Shown here: positions 55,136-64,000 of the stretch, piece after piece
Numbering within the stretch: position 1 is the stretch's first letter
How the letters are laid out: the number at the start of each line of letters is the position of its first letter
Assembly: GCA_030280995.1 (NCBI GenBank)
Contig: JASXTE010000004.1
Coordinates: 43,286,797 to 43,350,796, forward strand
Direction of reading: 5' to 3'
Length of the DNA: 64,000 bases
DNA from: Hemileia vastatrix
Taxonomy: Eukaryota; Basidiomycota; Pucciniomycetes; Pucciniales; Zaghouaniaceae
Position numbers and translations under genes: made by a program
Notes under the pieces: generated by a model
The model's database searches: none
What the model saw: the letters and a program-made list of their open reading frames with translations, nothing else
Told to the model about the DNA's origin: nothing

Positions 55136-55519
55136 CTACCCATCAGTTTGTGGGTGCCATGCTTTTGATAAGATGGGCTTAATATTCAGTTGTTCATACA
55201 TTGCTTTCAACAAATTAGAATTAAAGGTACTTCCCCTATCTGATACTATACTTTCAGGCAGTCCATGAAATTTCCACACATGCGTCACCATTAAGTCTGA
55301 AATACCCTCTGATGTAACTTTGGTGGTGGTGGGGACAAAGTGTGCCATTTTGGTGCAGCGGTCAACTACTGTGAGGATAGCATTCTTTCCTTGTGACTTG
55401 GGTAGCTCCACTATAAGATCATAGGAGAGCTCTTTCCATGGCTGTTTGGAAATGTTTAGCGGGGTCAGTGGTGTTGTTGTTGGACTAACCTTGTTCCTCT
55501 GACATGAGTTGCATTCCAC
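55136..55519 (-). pseudogene. TE-D integrase core
   Basis: It contains CNSCQRNK (end of the HHCC finger), the first D in YDLIVELPKS, the second in VSDRGSTF and HPQTDG; the E lies just after the TAG, giving 35 residues between the last two acidic residues. In this element type the motif is normally TDGQSE. Confidence 0.9.
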
Positions 55520-55933
55520 TACATAGTGCTAAATGTATGCATTCATAGACTTCCAGAAGAAGTTAAAATTTACCAGCTCCACAGTATTCAGAGGTCCTGG
55601 ATGCCCTGCCATTGGGGAATCTTGCCTTGATTTAACCACTTGACTTTTGATCTCTTAATCATTTGGTACCACTATCCTTCCATTCCAATATAGTGCTTCC
55701 CCTTCTAGGTGATACTCCTCCAATCCTCTGTTTACCAATACCTCCTTTGATAGCAGCGCCTTCACCAGCTCCTGAACTGTCTCATCCTTTTCCTGTCCCC
55801 TCCTTACCCATTCCATCTACTCCTCATCCGCCAATTCCACCTCATCTAGGATTACCCCCTCTTCAAGGTCACCCTTAAATAAAGTTGCGCCAACCATATG
55901 TGGCTGATCCGGTGCTGGGCGCAAATCAGGAAG
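55520..55933 (-). pseudogene. TE-D RNase H to integrase linker (degraded)
   Basis: The position between RNase H and integrase, including the first half of the HHCC finger, is expected here. Several stops and at least one probable frameshift make it unreadable. Plus-strand open frames here are Pro-rich shadows. Confidence 0.55.
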
Positions 55934-56667
55934 TCATGATAGTGCATCAGGTTTGCCACTTTTCTTCCCTGGTCTAAATGTAACAACAAAATTAATGCTA
56001 CTCAGCAGTTCTGCCCAGCGTGCTTGTCGGAGAGTCAAATTCTTTGTGGTCAGGAAGGTTTCCAGGTTTTTATGATCCGTGTAGATGATAACTTGTAGTC
56101 TGTGAGGCCCTCCTTCAAAGTAGTGGCGCCAGGTGCATACCGCTTCTACTAGTGCAAACAACTCCTTGCCATAAATTTCATAGTTCAATTTGGTGCCTAG
56201 AAGTGTGTGTGACAAGTATGCTACTGGTTGCAGGACATTTTCAGCATTTTATTGTGAAAGGACTGCACCAAGTGCAAAATCTGAGCAGTTGCATTCCAGA
56301 ACAAATGGCTTCAATAAGTCAGGGATGGCAAGAATAGGGGCCATGACAAATTTTCCTTTTAGGTAGTTGAATGCATCTTGTTGGCTACTTGTCCAGATGA
56401 AAATGGCTTCCTTCTTTGAGAGGTTGTAAAATGGTTGACAGACATGAGAGTAATTCTCAATAAAACGGCGGTAAAAATTTGCAAAGCCTAAGAATGATTG
56501 GAGCTCCTTTTCCTGACTTTGGTGTTGGCCATTCTGTTACTGCCTTTACTTTCTCCTGATCCGTTTGCACCCTATTCTTTGAGATAATCATACCTAGATA
56601 GGGGATTTCACTCACAGAGAAGACACATTTTTCTGGTTTTAACCACACTTGGGTCTCCTTTAAACGC
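55934..56667 (-). pseudogene. TE-D RNase H and C-terminal end of reverse transcriptase
   Basis: RNase H: LNYEIYGKELFALVEAVCTWRHYFEGG, then IYTDHKNLETFL and RPGKKSGKPDALS (55934-56215). Upstream, the sequence remains similar to SDFALGAVLSQ with a stop near 56252. The RT end (LKETQVWLKPEKCVF, then YLGMIISKNRV) lies at 56457-56667, with a frameshift near 56500. The frame is cut at 56667 by the TE-C LTR inside R-L-K-E-T-Q. Confidence 0.88.
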
Positions 56668-58037
56668 TGTAGAGTAGACTCCTACAGTCACCTTGCTGCA
56701 GGCAGAATCCAAGGGAGTTGGAAAAACAAAAAGAAATACCTGTCCCTCTAAGTAAACGTAAGATTCAATTAACTAAGCTTGAAGATCTGCTTGAAGAGTT
56801 GGATAAGTTGAAAATCTGAGAGAAAGACTTTGAAAGTGTTGGAAACCTATAATATAGAAAAAAATAAGTGCAATAAATGATTACACCTCCAAAACAAATA
56901 CCTAATACCAGATTACACTGATACTAGTCACAGCAAATACTTAGAACAAGTTGCAACACTTTCCCCAGAGACTGAAAAGTACAGTAAAGTACCCCAGAAA
57001 CTACCCTTGGGATGATCTGTTCAAAGGTGCCTTGTTAAAGGTCTGCCCCAGATTTACCCAGTTTCCCACAAAAATTAAAGAGTGTTATTTATTATATTTT
57101 TATTTTATAAATTTTATAAGAAAAGAAATAAATTTTAGTCACCAAGGATGAGAGCTATCCAATGGTACCCTATATGTTGATATTTTTTATTATAATTGTT
57201 GTTATATGTTAAATATTGTTAATTATCAAAAAAGACCCTTATTATCGAAACTAAAAGACAAAAAACATGTAGAAGACTAAGATTCCCCCCTTTCTATCTG
57301 ATTCTCCTCCTCCAGACCTTTCCAACAATACCCTACATGCATAGGATCTACAATAAACTATTGATCTAACAAGCATAATAAATTCTAACCAAATTTTGCC
57401 ACAATAGCCAGACTTTTCTGCAGTGACCAAACTTTGCACTGGTGATCAGACTTTTCTACAGTGACCAAACTTTACCACAGTTCCCAGACTTTTCTGCAGT
57501 GACCAAACTTTGCACTGGTGATCAGACTTTCCCATTGTGAGCAAATTTTGCCACAATGAGCTTTTTTTGCCATAATGAGCTAATTTGGACAGAGTGAGTT
57601 AATCTTTTCACCATAACCAAACTTTTCCACAATGACAGAATTTTTCCAGTACACTTCGATTTTTCACTGGAAAATCACCGGAGCACACTGGAGCGCACCG
57701 GAAAAAATGGCTACTCCATGAGGACACTGCATCCACCAAAAATACCAAGAGAGCCCTAGAAAATCCAGTAAAACCAATACCCAATCCATGAAACCACCAA
57801 ATAACAATAGGAATACCAACATATATCCATTCCAAAACACCATAAATCCTCCAAAAAATCACCATAAATCCTCCAAAAATCACCATAAATCCTCCAAAAA
57901 TTACCATTAATCCACCCAAAAAAAATCCAGTTAACTCCCTTCAACCAAATTAACACCTGCTAACACCATGATTTTCTTCCAACCAAGGTCCAATCAAATT
58001 TTCGCCTAAGTAGCCTACCCAGATTTGGAATGCCATA
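56668..58037 (-). repeat. TE-C 3' LTR (about 1370 bp) with internal tandem repeats
   Basis: The left end TGTAGAGTAGACTCCTACAG and the right end before TCCTCCCTCCAAT correspond to the TE-B LTR ends. Inside, a 76-bp period (CAGACTTTTCTGCAGTGACC, then AAACTTTGCACTGGTG) repeats at 57411-57455 and 57487-57531 with related 17-bp pieces to 57640. A 20-bp unit AATCCTCCAAAAAATCACCA repeats four times at about 57840-57915. Confidence 0.85.
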
Positions 58038-58053
58038 TCCTCCCTCCAATATG
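58038..58053 (-). other. TE-C polypurine tract
   Basis: The minus strand reads ATATTGGAGGGAGGA next to the 3' LTR, as in TE-B. Confidence 0.85.
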
Positions 58054-59600
58054 GAATGTTCCCATTCCATTCTGAATCACATAAAAAACTTTTCCACCAT
58101 CATTTTTAAAAAAATTCGATTTTAAAGTTGACTCCACTTGATTTTTGATGCTTCAATCTGCTGAGTATGAAAGATTAGGCTTTAAACCCTACTGAGCTAG
58201 AACTGCAATGATCTAGACACCACCATGAGGTCCTTCAAACTCCTCTACCATTCACCTCCAACAAAAAAAAAGAAAATTAAGAGAGTGGGCTTTCATCTCC
58301 ACTGAGCCAGAACTCCAATGATCTGGACATTGCCATAAGGTCCTCCAATTTCCAAAATCACCTTCTACAGAAAAGAAAATTTAGAGTGTGGGCCTTCATC
58401 TCCACTGAGCCAGAACTGCAATGATCTGGACATCGCCATGAGGTCCTCCAATTTCAAAAAACGACCTCCACTTGAATTTTCTTGAGTCATCAAACACAAA
58501 AATCACCAGTTTATAGTCTTAAAGGACTTCCACCTGCATCACAAAACCAATGCTAGAGATCAATCTATAAACAATAAAGCATATAAACAAACTTTGTGGG
58601 GTAATTGTGTATAGAGTTGCCAACTCATCAATTACCCCCAAACTTGCCAATATAAAATCTAGAAGGTTCCCCAATGAACACTTCTAACTAAAAGAAATCT
58701 TCCTCAAATCTTGACCATTATAATTCCTAGTTTTATTGACATCTTCAGTTTTCCATGGTCTTGAAGTTTAGGACCAATCATAAATGATCTTGAAAAGAAT
58801 TTCAGTTTTAAGTCTTGATGGACTAGCAGAATAAATAAAATAAATATATAATAAAAGAAAAAGATAAATAAAATTAAAGATAAATAAAAAAATAAAAGAT
58901 GTCCCCCAGCCATTTGGATGAGCCGAACCCCTGACATCATACCCACATCCAAGTGCACCTTGATTGTGGATACACAGGAAAGCAAAATTAAAAATATAAC
59001 ATAAAATGAAATTTTTGAAAATAATAATTTTTTTTTTGAAAATTAAATTTTGAAAATAATTTTTTTTTTCATTTTTTTTAAAAATTAAATTTTGAAAATT
59101 TGAAGACTTGAAAAATGATAATTTAATGAAAATCAAGGAAACAAACTAATGATCACTAGGTGGGCTCCCTCCAATTTGTAAAAATTATTGGAGACCACAA
59201 GTGATCATCCACCCCAATACAACAAAAAAATGAAACAAAACAAAATTCTTGAATCCAGACTTCCAAAAGATTGTGCTGTGTCGACGTAAGGTTCCAGTTT
59301 ATAGTCATAGAGGACTACCTATATAACAAAAAACAAAGCCAGGATTCAACTAGAAACAGAGAAGGGTTGGAAACAAACATTATGGGGTAATTGTGAATAG
59401 AGCTTCCAACTCATCAATTAACCCCAAACTTGCCAATATAAAATCTAGAAGGTTCCCCAATGAACACTCCTAAAAAAATTTGTTTCCCCCTCATATTTTC
59501 ACCACATATTAAAATTTTAAAATTGAAGTAATGATTGATATTTCGAAAGACTGTGAGATTTCCTAAAAGATTGATGTTGTAGTTTATCCTCATTTTTGAG
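58054..59600 (-). other. TE-C 3' untranslated region with structured repeats
   Basis: Three copies of a 49-bp block (CACTGAGCCAGAACTGCAAT, GATCTGGAC, GCCATGAGGTCCTCCAA) lie at 58192-58240, 58312-58360 and 58404-58452. Hairpin units with covarying stems occur at 58507-58529, 58801-58823, 59292-59314 and about 59581-59603. H2 and H3 occur twice (58598-58638 with 58661-58685, and 59384-59425 with 59447-59471), and H1 at 59149-59209. The block 58898-58970 matches TE-B 20215-20283. No protein is supported. Confidence 0.82.
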
Positions 59601-60250
59601 TCAAACTTCAGCACTCTTTGTGCCCCTAGGGTAAAACTTCTTCACTTGATCAGCAGCTACCCTCTTCTTTAAGACAACACCATCCAGTTCTTCCAAAACA
59701 TATGAACCACCAGAAACCTGTTCTCTAATCTTATATGGTCCATTCCATCTATCAGCAAACATTTTCCCCCACTGACTTTCCAAACACCTACTATACACCA
59801 ACACCATATCACCAGGCCTCAAAGGCTTCCTGAGTCTATGAGCCAACCTTTGACCCCAATACCTGACAGACTGATCCCTGATCTTGATCATCCTATCGTA
59901 TGCCTTTTCCAAATATTCCTCCTTCTTTTCTAACTGTTGCATTCTAGCACAGAGCAAATCTTCAGTAGTTTTGACTACATCCCAATCAACACCAAGATAA
60001 GATTCAGCTTCAAGATCAACCGGTAAAACAGCTTTCTGACCAAAAACTAATTCAAAAGGAAAATAACCAGTTGTCCTCTTGGTGGTAATCCTGTCAGCAA
60101 ATAAAACAAGGGGTAAATAATGCCTCCACTTTTCAGCACTTTTCCCACACATTTTAACCAAAGCATCCTTAATAGCTTGATGCCCCCTTTCAACCATTCC
60201 TTCTGCTTCAGGATAATATGGGGTTGCAACCCTAACCTTTGATCCAATTT
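59601..60250 (-). pseudogene. TE-C integrase C-terminal part, after a frameshift
   Basis: It begins with YYPEAEGMVERGHQAIKDAL (catalytic E), followed by GQKAVLPVDLEAESYLGVDW, RLAHRLRKPLRPGDMVLVYS and KMFADRWNGPYKIREQ in separate runs, ending SAEV at 59601. A one-base loss near 60250 (in the run GTTTAAAAATTGG) separates it from the upstream core. TE-B ends seven residues later through the hairpin-coding LRNEDKL. Confidence 0.9.
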
Positions 60251-62029
60251 TTAAACAGCATCCTTGAAGTCTGCACCAAACTTGGAGCCGCCATCAACAG
60301 TTACCAACTTCATAACACCATACCTATACACCCATTCCTTCATCAAAAATTCTGCTACATTTTTAGCAGATAAACTAATAAGAGGGACAGCCTCAACCCA
60401 ACCAGACAAATCATCCCTTGCCACAATCAAGTACTTATATTTACCTTCCTTGATGTGAACAGCATCCAAACTAATCCGTCCAAAGATAGTATTTTCACCA
60501 GTAGCATTTCCAGGTTCTTTTGGCCTTAAATATCTTCTTCTCTGACATTCTTCACATGACTGAACCCAAGATCTAACAGCCATCTTCATTCCAGGCCACC
60601 AAAATCTATCAGCAATCCACTTATAAGTTTCTCCAAAGCCCCTATGCCCTAAATCTTCATGAAGAGATTTCATCACCAATTCTTGACCTTTTCTTTGAGA
60701 TACAACAACTTGAGGATTCGGATGTCTTCTTTTCATCAACCTTCTACCAGACAAATAAAAACCAGGTGACTTCTTTTTGATAGACACCCATTCAGCTTCA
60801 TCACATTCTTCTGGTTTTCCCAGAGACAACAAATATTTCACCATTAAAAAATAAAACCCAGTCTGGCCCCAAATTTCATCAGAAAAATCCAATAATATAA
60901 CATCCAAAGGAACCTCCCTGTCCCCAATATCTCCCACTTGTGAATGAGCAATCATTCTCTGAGCATTTGGCTGTTTGCTGAAATTCACATAATCCACCTC
61001 ATTCAAACATTTTTCCATGCTACCACTATCCTCCTTCAGATCCCAAACATAAACACCATTAACCAACTTCCAATTATCCCAAACAACCACACCATCCTCA
61101 TCTACAAAAACCTCATGATCAACTAGATAATCAACTTCATCAAATTCAACAAAAATAGAACCAGCCAGTTCAACCTCATGGGGGAGATATGGAAAGTCCT
61201 CATCACCCTTGGTACTGGCCTTGATTATAGGTATATCTTCATCAAACTCTTCTGAATCGGAATTATCTACTGTAGGTGGTCTTCTTGACAATCCATCAGG
61301 CATAGTGAAAGATTTTCCAGGCCTGTGCACTAAATCAAATGAAAAATGTTGAATAAAAGCTACCCACCTAGTCATTGGAGCATTAGGTAAACTAGGTGAA
61401 TTAATCATCTGAATTAAAGATTTAGCATCCACTTGAAGCTCAAAATTTTGACCCCATAAGATATTTTGAAGCTTCTTTAAAATTTTTGCCACACCACAGA
61501 GTTCCAACTTTGGTTGTGAATATCTTGATTCCACAGTAAAAACTACAGATTCATACCTAACTGGTCTAATATAACCTTCCTTATCAATCTGAGAAATCAC
61601 TGCACCAGCCGCCAGCTGACTAGAATCAACAGCTAAATAAATCCTACCAGCTCCTTCACCATAATCCAACTTATGAAGAATAATATCTTCACCAACCAAC
61701 TTCTTCAACTTAACAAAAGCTTCTTCACAAGCTTCATCCCAATCCCAATCAGCATCCTTCCTAGTTAACCTTCTCAATGGAGCAGCCAATAATGAGAAAT
61801 CCCTAATAAACATCCTAACATAAACACATACTCCCAAAAATCCTCTAACTTCAGTAGTGTTTCTAGGTCTCGGCCAAGATTGAATTTTGTTGACTTTCTT
61901 CTTTGACATAATTCTGCCTTCCCTACACATCACATGACCAAGAATCTCTAAAGCTGGAACACAACAAGAAAATTTAGAACCAGAAATAGTTAAACAAGCT
62001 TCTTCAATCCTAAACAACATCCTTTCCAA
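60251..62029 (-). pseudogene. TE-C RT end, RNase H and integrase (592 open codons)
   Basis: Uninterrupted from 62029: RT thumb (EILGHVMCREGRIMSKKK), RNase H (IYLAVDSSQLAAGAVISQ, SRYSQPKLELCGVAKIL, LQVDAKSLIQMI), an acidic linker, the integrase finger (CEECQRRRYLR) and core (DAVHIKEGKYKYLIVARDD, TVDGGSKFGADF) to the frameshift at 60250. The linker DNA carries one hairpin unit at 61162-61184 (encoding LPHEVELAG). Confidence 0.9.
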
Positions 62030-62944
62030 ATTTACTGCATACTCCTAAATAAACCTCCTAATACCTGGATTCTCCTCCAACACATCATCATCATAATCAG
62101 TTGAAGGACCTTTAATTCCACTATCATCAATAAATATACCAGCACACTGTGGAATTTCATCTTGAAGAATCCAAGCCATTTGTGCTTGATAAACAGCAAC
62201 AGAATTAGTAGCACCTTGAGGTAATCTAGTCAGCTGTAACCGTCAAAGAGGAGTATCAAAAGCTGTCAGAGGTCTTGAATCCGGATGTAATTATCTTTCA
62301 TCATAGCCCCCCATAATATCACCCAAACCATAACATACCCTTCCAGAAAAAGCATCCACAAATTCCTCAGCACTTGGAGGAATACCAGAATCTTTTATAG
62401 TCACCCTATTCAATTCCCTAAGATCATGAACCACTCTAAGCTTTCCATTAGGCTTCTTGATACAAAAAACTGGACTTGAATAACTTGATGATGATTGTTC
62501 GTAAAGTCCAGTCCTAATACTTTCCCTAACAACTTCAATATAATAATCTTTAAGAGCAGCAGGAATTGGAATTGGCTTGAGTTGCCAAGTTTCATGACAA
62601 ACAACTGGAATCTTGTAAGGTTCACCATAAGAATGCTTTAAAACACCCCTCTCTTCTTCCACAAATGCAATAGCCTTCTCCCTCAACACCATCACATCCA
62701 ACAACAAGTTCATCTCCTCACCAGATAACCAACCCTCTGGCCCAAAATTTACAACACCAATCCTATCAAAAGTAATTCTTGACGTTTCAGAAAATTCAGG
62801 CGGATTCTTTCTTAAAGTAGTTTCATATAGATCTCTTGACAAAAGTGGTCTCTTCAACGGCGGATTCAATCCAGTTGGCAGCGCTTCATTGATTGGTTTA
62901 ACTTTCACAGCAACCTTCTTATATTTTGCTGCTTCCACTTCCAC
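62030..62944 (-). pseudogene. TE-C reverse transcriptase N-terminal half (broken)
   Basis: It reads KPINEALPTGLNPPLKRP, ITFDRIGVVNFGPEGWL, SPVFCIKKPNGKLRVVHDL, then GDIMGGYDER. A TAA at about 62288-62290, a TGA near 62243 and a TAG near 62046 interrupt one frame; between them LPQGATNS and AGIFIDDSG (catalytic FIDD) are readable. TE-B has sense codons at these places. Confidence 0.88.
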
Positions 62945-64000
62945 ATGTACTTGAAGAATTGAGCTCCTTTCATCAACATAATCTTCATCTTCATCATAAT
63001 TAAGAGTAACAGAATTTTTACAAAAAGAATTATTAGAATCAGATAAAGAAATTTTATCAGTTTTATTTTTATTTTTATTTTTTGAAAAAGAATTATCAAA
63101 GTTTTTAGAAAAAGAATTATTGGAATTTTCAAAAATATTTTTATCTAGTTTTTCATTATGCAGACAATTTTTAATTTAATTTTTATTTTTAGAAATAAGA
63201 AAAGAATAATCAAAAGTATGAAAAGTTGGCAGTCTATCCTCATGCAGGAAGTTACCAGCATGCCAAGTAGGCTCAGCCCTATTGACAATATCTTTACATA
63301 AATAATTTTTTTGTTGATTTTCATTTATCTTGAGATTTTTTTCTTGATTTTCGTCAAATTGTTTCTTGCTATTCCTAGAAAAACAACCAGGGGTGTCCCC
63401 AATGCTCACATGTGTGGCCATGGTAATGTTTTTGAAAGGTGTAGAAGAAACCCTAGCGGTGCACAATTGGGAAGACTTAATTATAGACCCATTTGCCACC
63501 ACTCCAAAACTTTTCCGCTCCAACAAAATTATCCCTAAAACATCTTCAGAACTTGAAATAAACTTGAGAAAAAAACTTGAAGAAAAGCTGAAACCAAACA
63601 AATAATTTGATGAAAATTGACATAATAAAGTAATATTATCTACAAAAAGTTGAGATTCCACTTGATATATCTCCACTTGAGCTGACCTACTGCAATCCGG
63701 GATTTCTTCTTGAGGAGAGATTACAGCACTAGACTGATCAGCCCTATCTACCCTAAAAAAGAAGGGTCACCAACAAAATGATCACCACTATCCTCAAATA
63801 CACCAGAAGAGGACTTCAAATCTTTTCTCTTCCTAATGCAAGTGCAACACTGACAAGATGCAGAAACACCAGGCCTAGTTTCCCAACCTTCATCACCTGG
63901 GGGTGCCAACCTCATATATAACTGCCTCATATTCTCCCCAGTAATCTCCAAACTAATCCCAACACCAGACTGATAACCAATCTTGGCCTCAAAATCCATC
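62945..64000 (-). pseudogene. TE-C protease end and protease-RT linker
   Basis: At the edge, MDFEAKIGYQSGVGISLEITGEN and a Cys cluster (SCQCCTCIRKRK) look like the segment after a retropepsin domain; the protease itself would be beyond 64000. A stop at 63748 is followed by further coding to 63176 (NFLHEDRLPTFHTF) and, after a TAA at 63174, an Asn/Lys/Ser-rich stretch (63160-62950) leading into RT in the same frame. The ATG at 63676 is not a supported start. A hairpin unit lies at 63227-63249. This stretch is about 200 residues longer than in TE-B. Confidence 0.6.

Larger units (their letters stand above)
54041..64000 (-). mobile_element. TE-D: Ty3/gypsy chromovirus, interrupted by TE-C and cut by window edge
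   Basis: The 3' LTR is 54041-54361, followed by a strong purine tract and pol in minus orientation up to 56667. There the frame is cut inside the RT by the LTR of TE-C (56668). The remainder (RT start, protease, Gag, 5' LTR) must lie beyond 64000. The left flank ATATC (54036-54040) should be repeated at the far end. Confidence 0.88.
56668..64000 (-). mobile_element. TE-C: Ty3/gypsy element of the TE-B family, runs off the right edge
   Basis: The 3' LTR is 56668-58037, then a purine tract, a structured 3' UTR (58054-59600) and pol from 59601 to the edge. Gag, primer site and 5' LTR are outside. Integrase, RT and UTR blocks are closely related to TE-B. It inserted in the RT of TE-D. Fewer stops than TE-B suggest it is younger, but it still has three stops and one frameshift in the visible pol. 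Confidence 0.9.

Noticed and set aside
55663..55878. Proline-rich plus-strand protein
   Set aside because: It is the complement of the degraded TE-D pol linker and has no other support.

Overview
The window looks like a transposon graveyard from a filamentous fungus, most likely a basidiomycete and possibly a rust. This rests on very AT-rich DNA, dense Ty3/gypsy elements, short GT-AG introns of about 55-125 nt and almost no host genes. The assignment is inference, because no rRNA, tRNA or marker gene is present. Nearly everything can be explained as LTR retrotransposons inserted into one another, plus a Tc1-like element, a LINE fragment, small foldback repeats and one plausible host gene for a secreted protein.

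Left two thirds (1-43467). The nesting is five deep. A chromodomain-gene remnant (TE-G, 43276-43467, +) was hit by TE-F (+; visible pieces 29451-29529 and 38393-43272). TE-F was hit by TE-R (-; off-window to 29450) and by TE-E (+; 29530-38392, 5-bp duplication TGTGG). TE-R was hit by a solo LTR (4587-6087, duplication GTATC) and by TE-B (-; 8144-28384, duplication ACGT). TE-A (-; 8200-17368, duplication AGATA) sits in the 3' LTR of TE-B. TE-A is the youngest: its two 1137-bp LTRs differ at one base that I could find, and its 2056-codon gag-pol frame carries one stop. The others are decayed, mostly by point nonsense changes.

TE-A, TE-R, TE-E and TE-F are one clade: coiled-coil Gag, CCHC knuckle, aspartic protease, RT (YIDD), RNase H, integrase, GPY/F and a chromodomain. 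TE-B and TE-C form a second clade with a FIDD-type RT; TE-B has a tRNA-Lys-like primer site, and both have long 3' UTRs full of structured repeats. TE-D is a third, chromodomain-type element.

Right third (43468-64000). This holds AT-rich low-complexity DNA, a small foldback element (44097-44273), a decayed intron-containing gene (44500-45250), a Tc1/mariner element with TA duplications (46698-47645), a foldback flanked by 350-bp direct repeats (47772-49248), the secreted-protein gene (49566-50758, -), a LINE RNase H fragment, a Myb/SANT-like fragment and TE-D (from 54041, -). TE-D is interrupted by TE-C (from 56668, -), which runs off the right edge.

The observations I consider most novel are these. 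(1) Two small spliceosomal introns appear to be hidden in gag of the TE-A clade; they move translation into the conserved frame and back, although the unspliced frame is also open. (2) The 5' leaders of TE-A and TE-R carry arrays of a bulged hairpin with compensatory stem changes, a possible packaging or dimerisation signal. (3) A second hairpin family with covarying 4-bp stems and a fixed 6-nt loop is repeated at least 20 times through the 3' UTRs and coding sequence of TE-B and TE-C.
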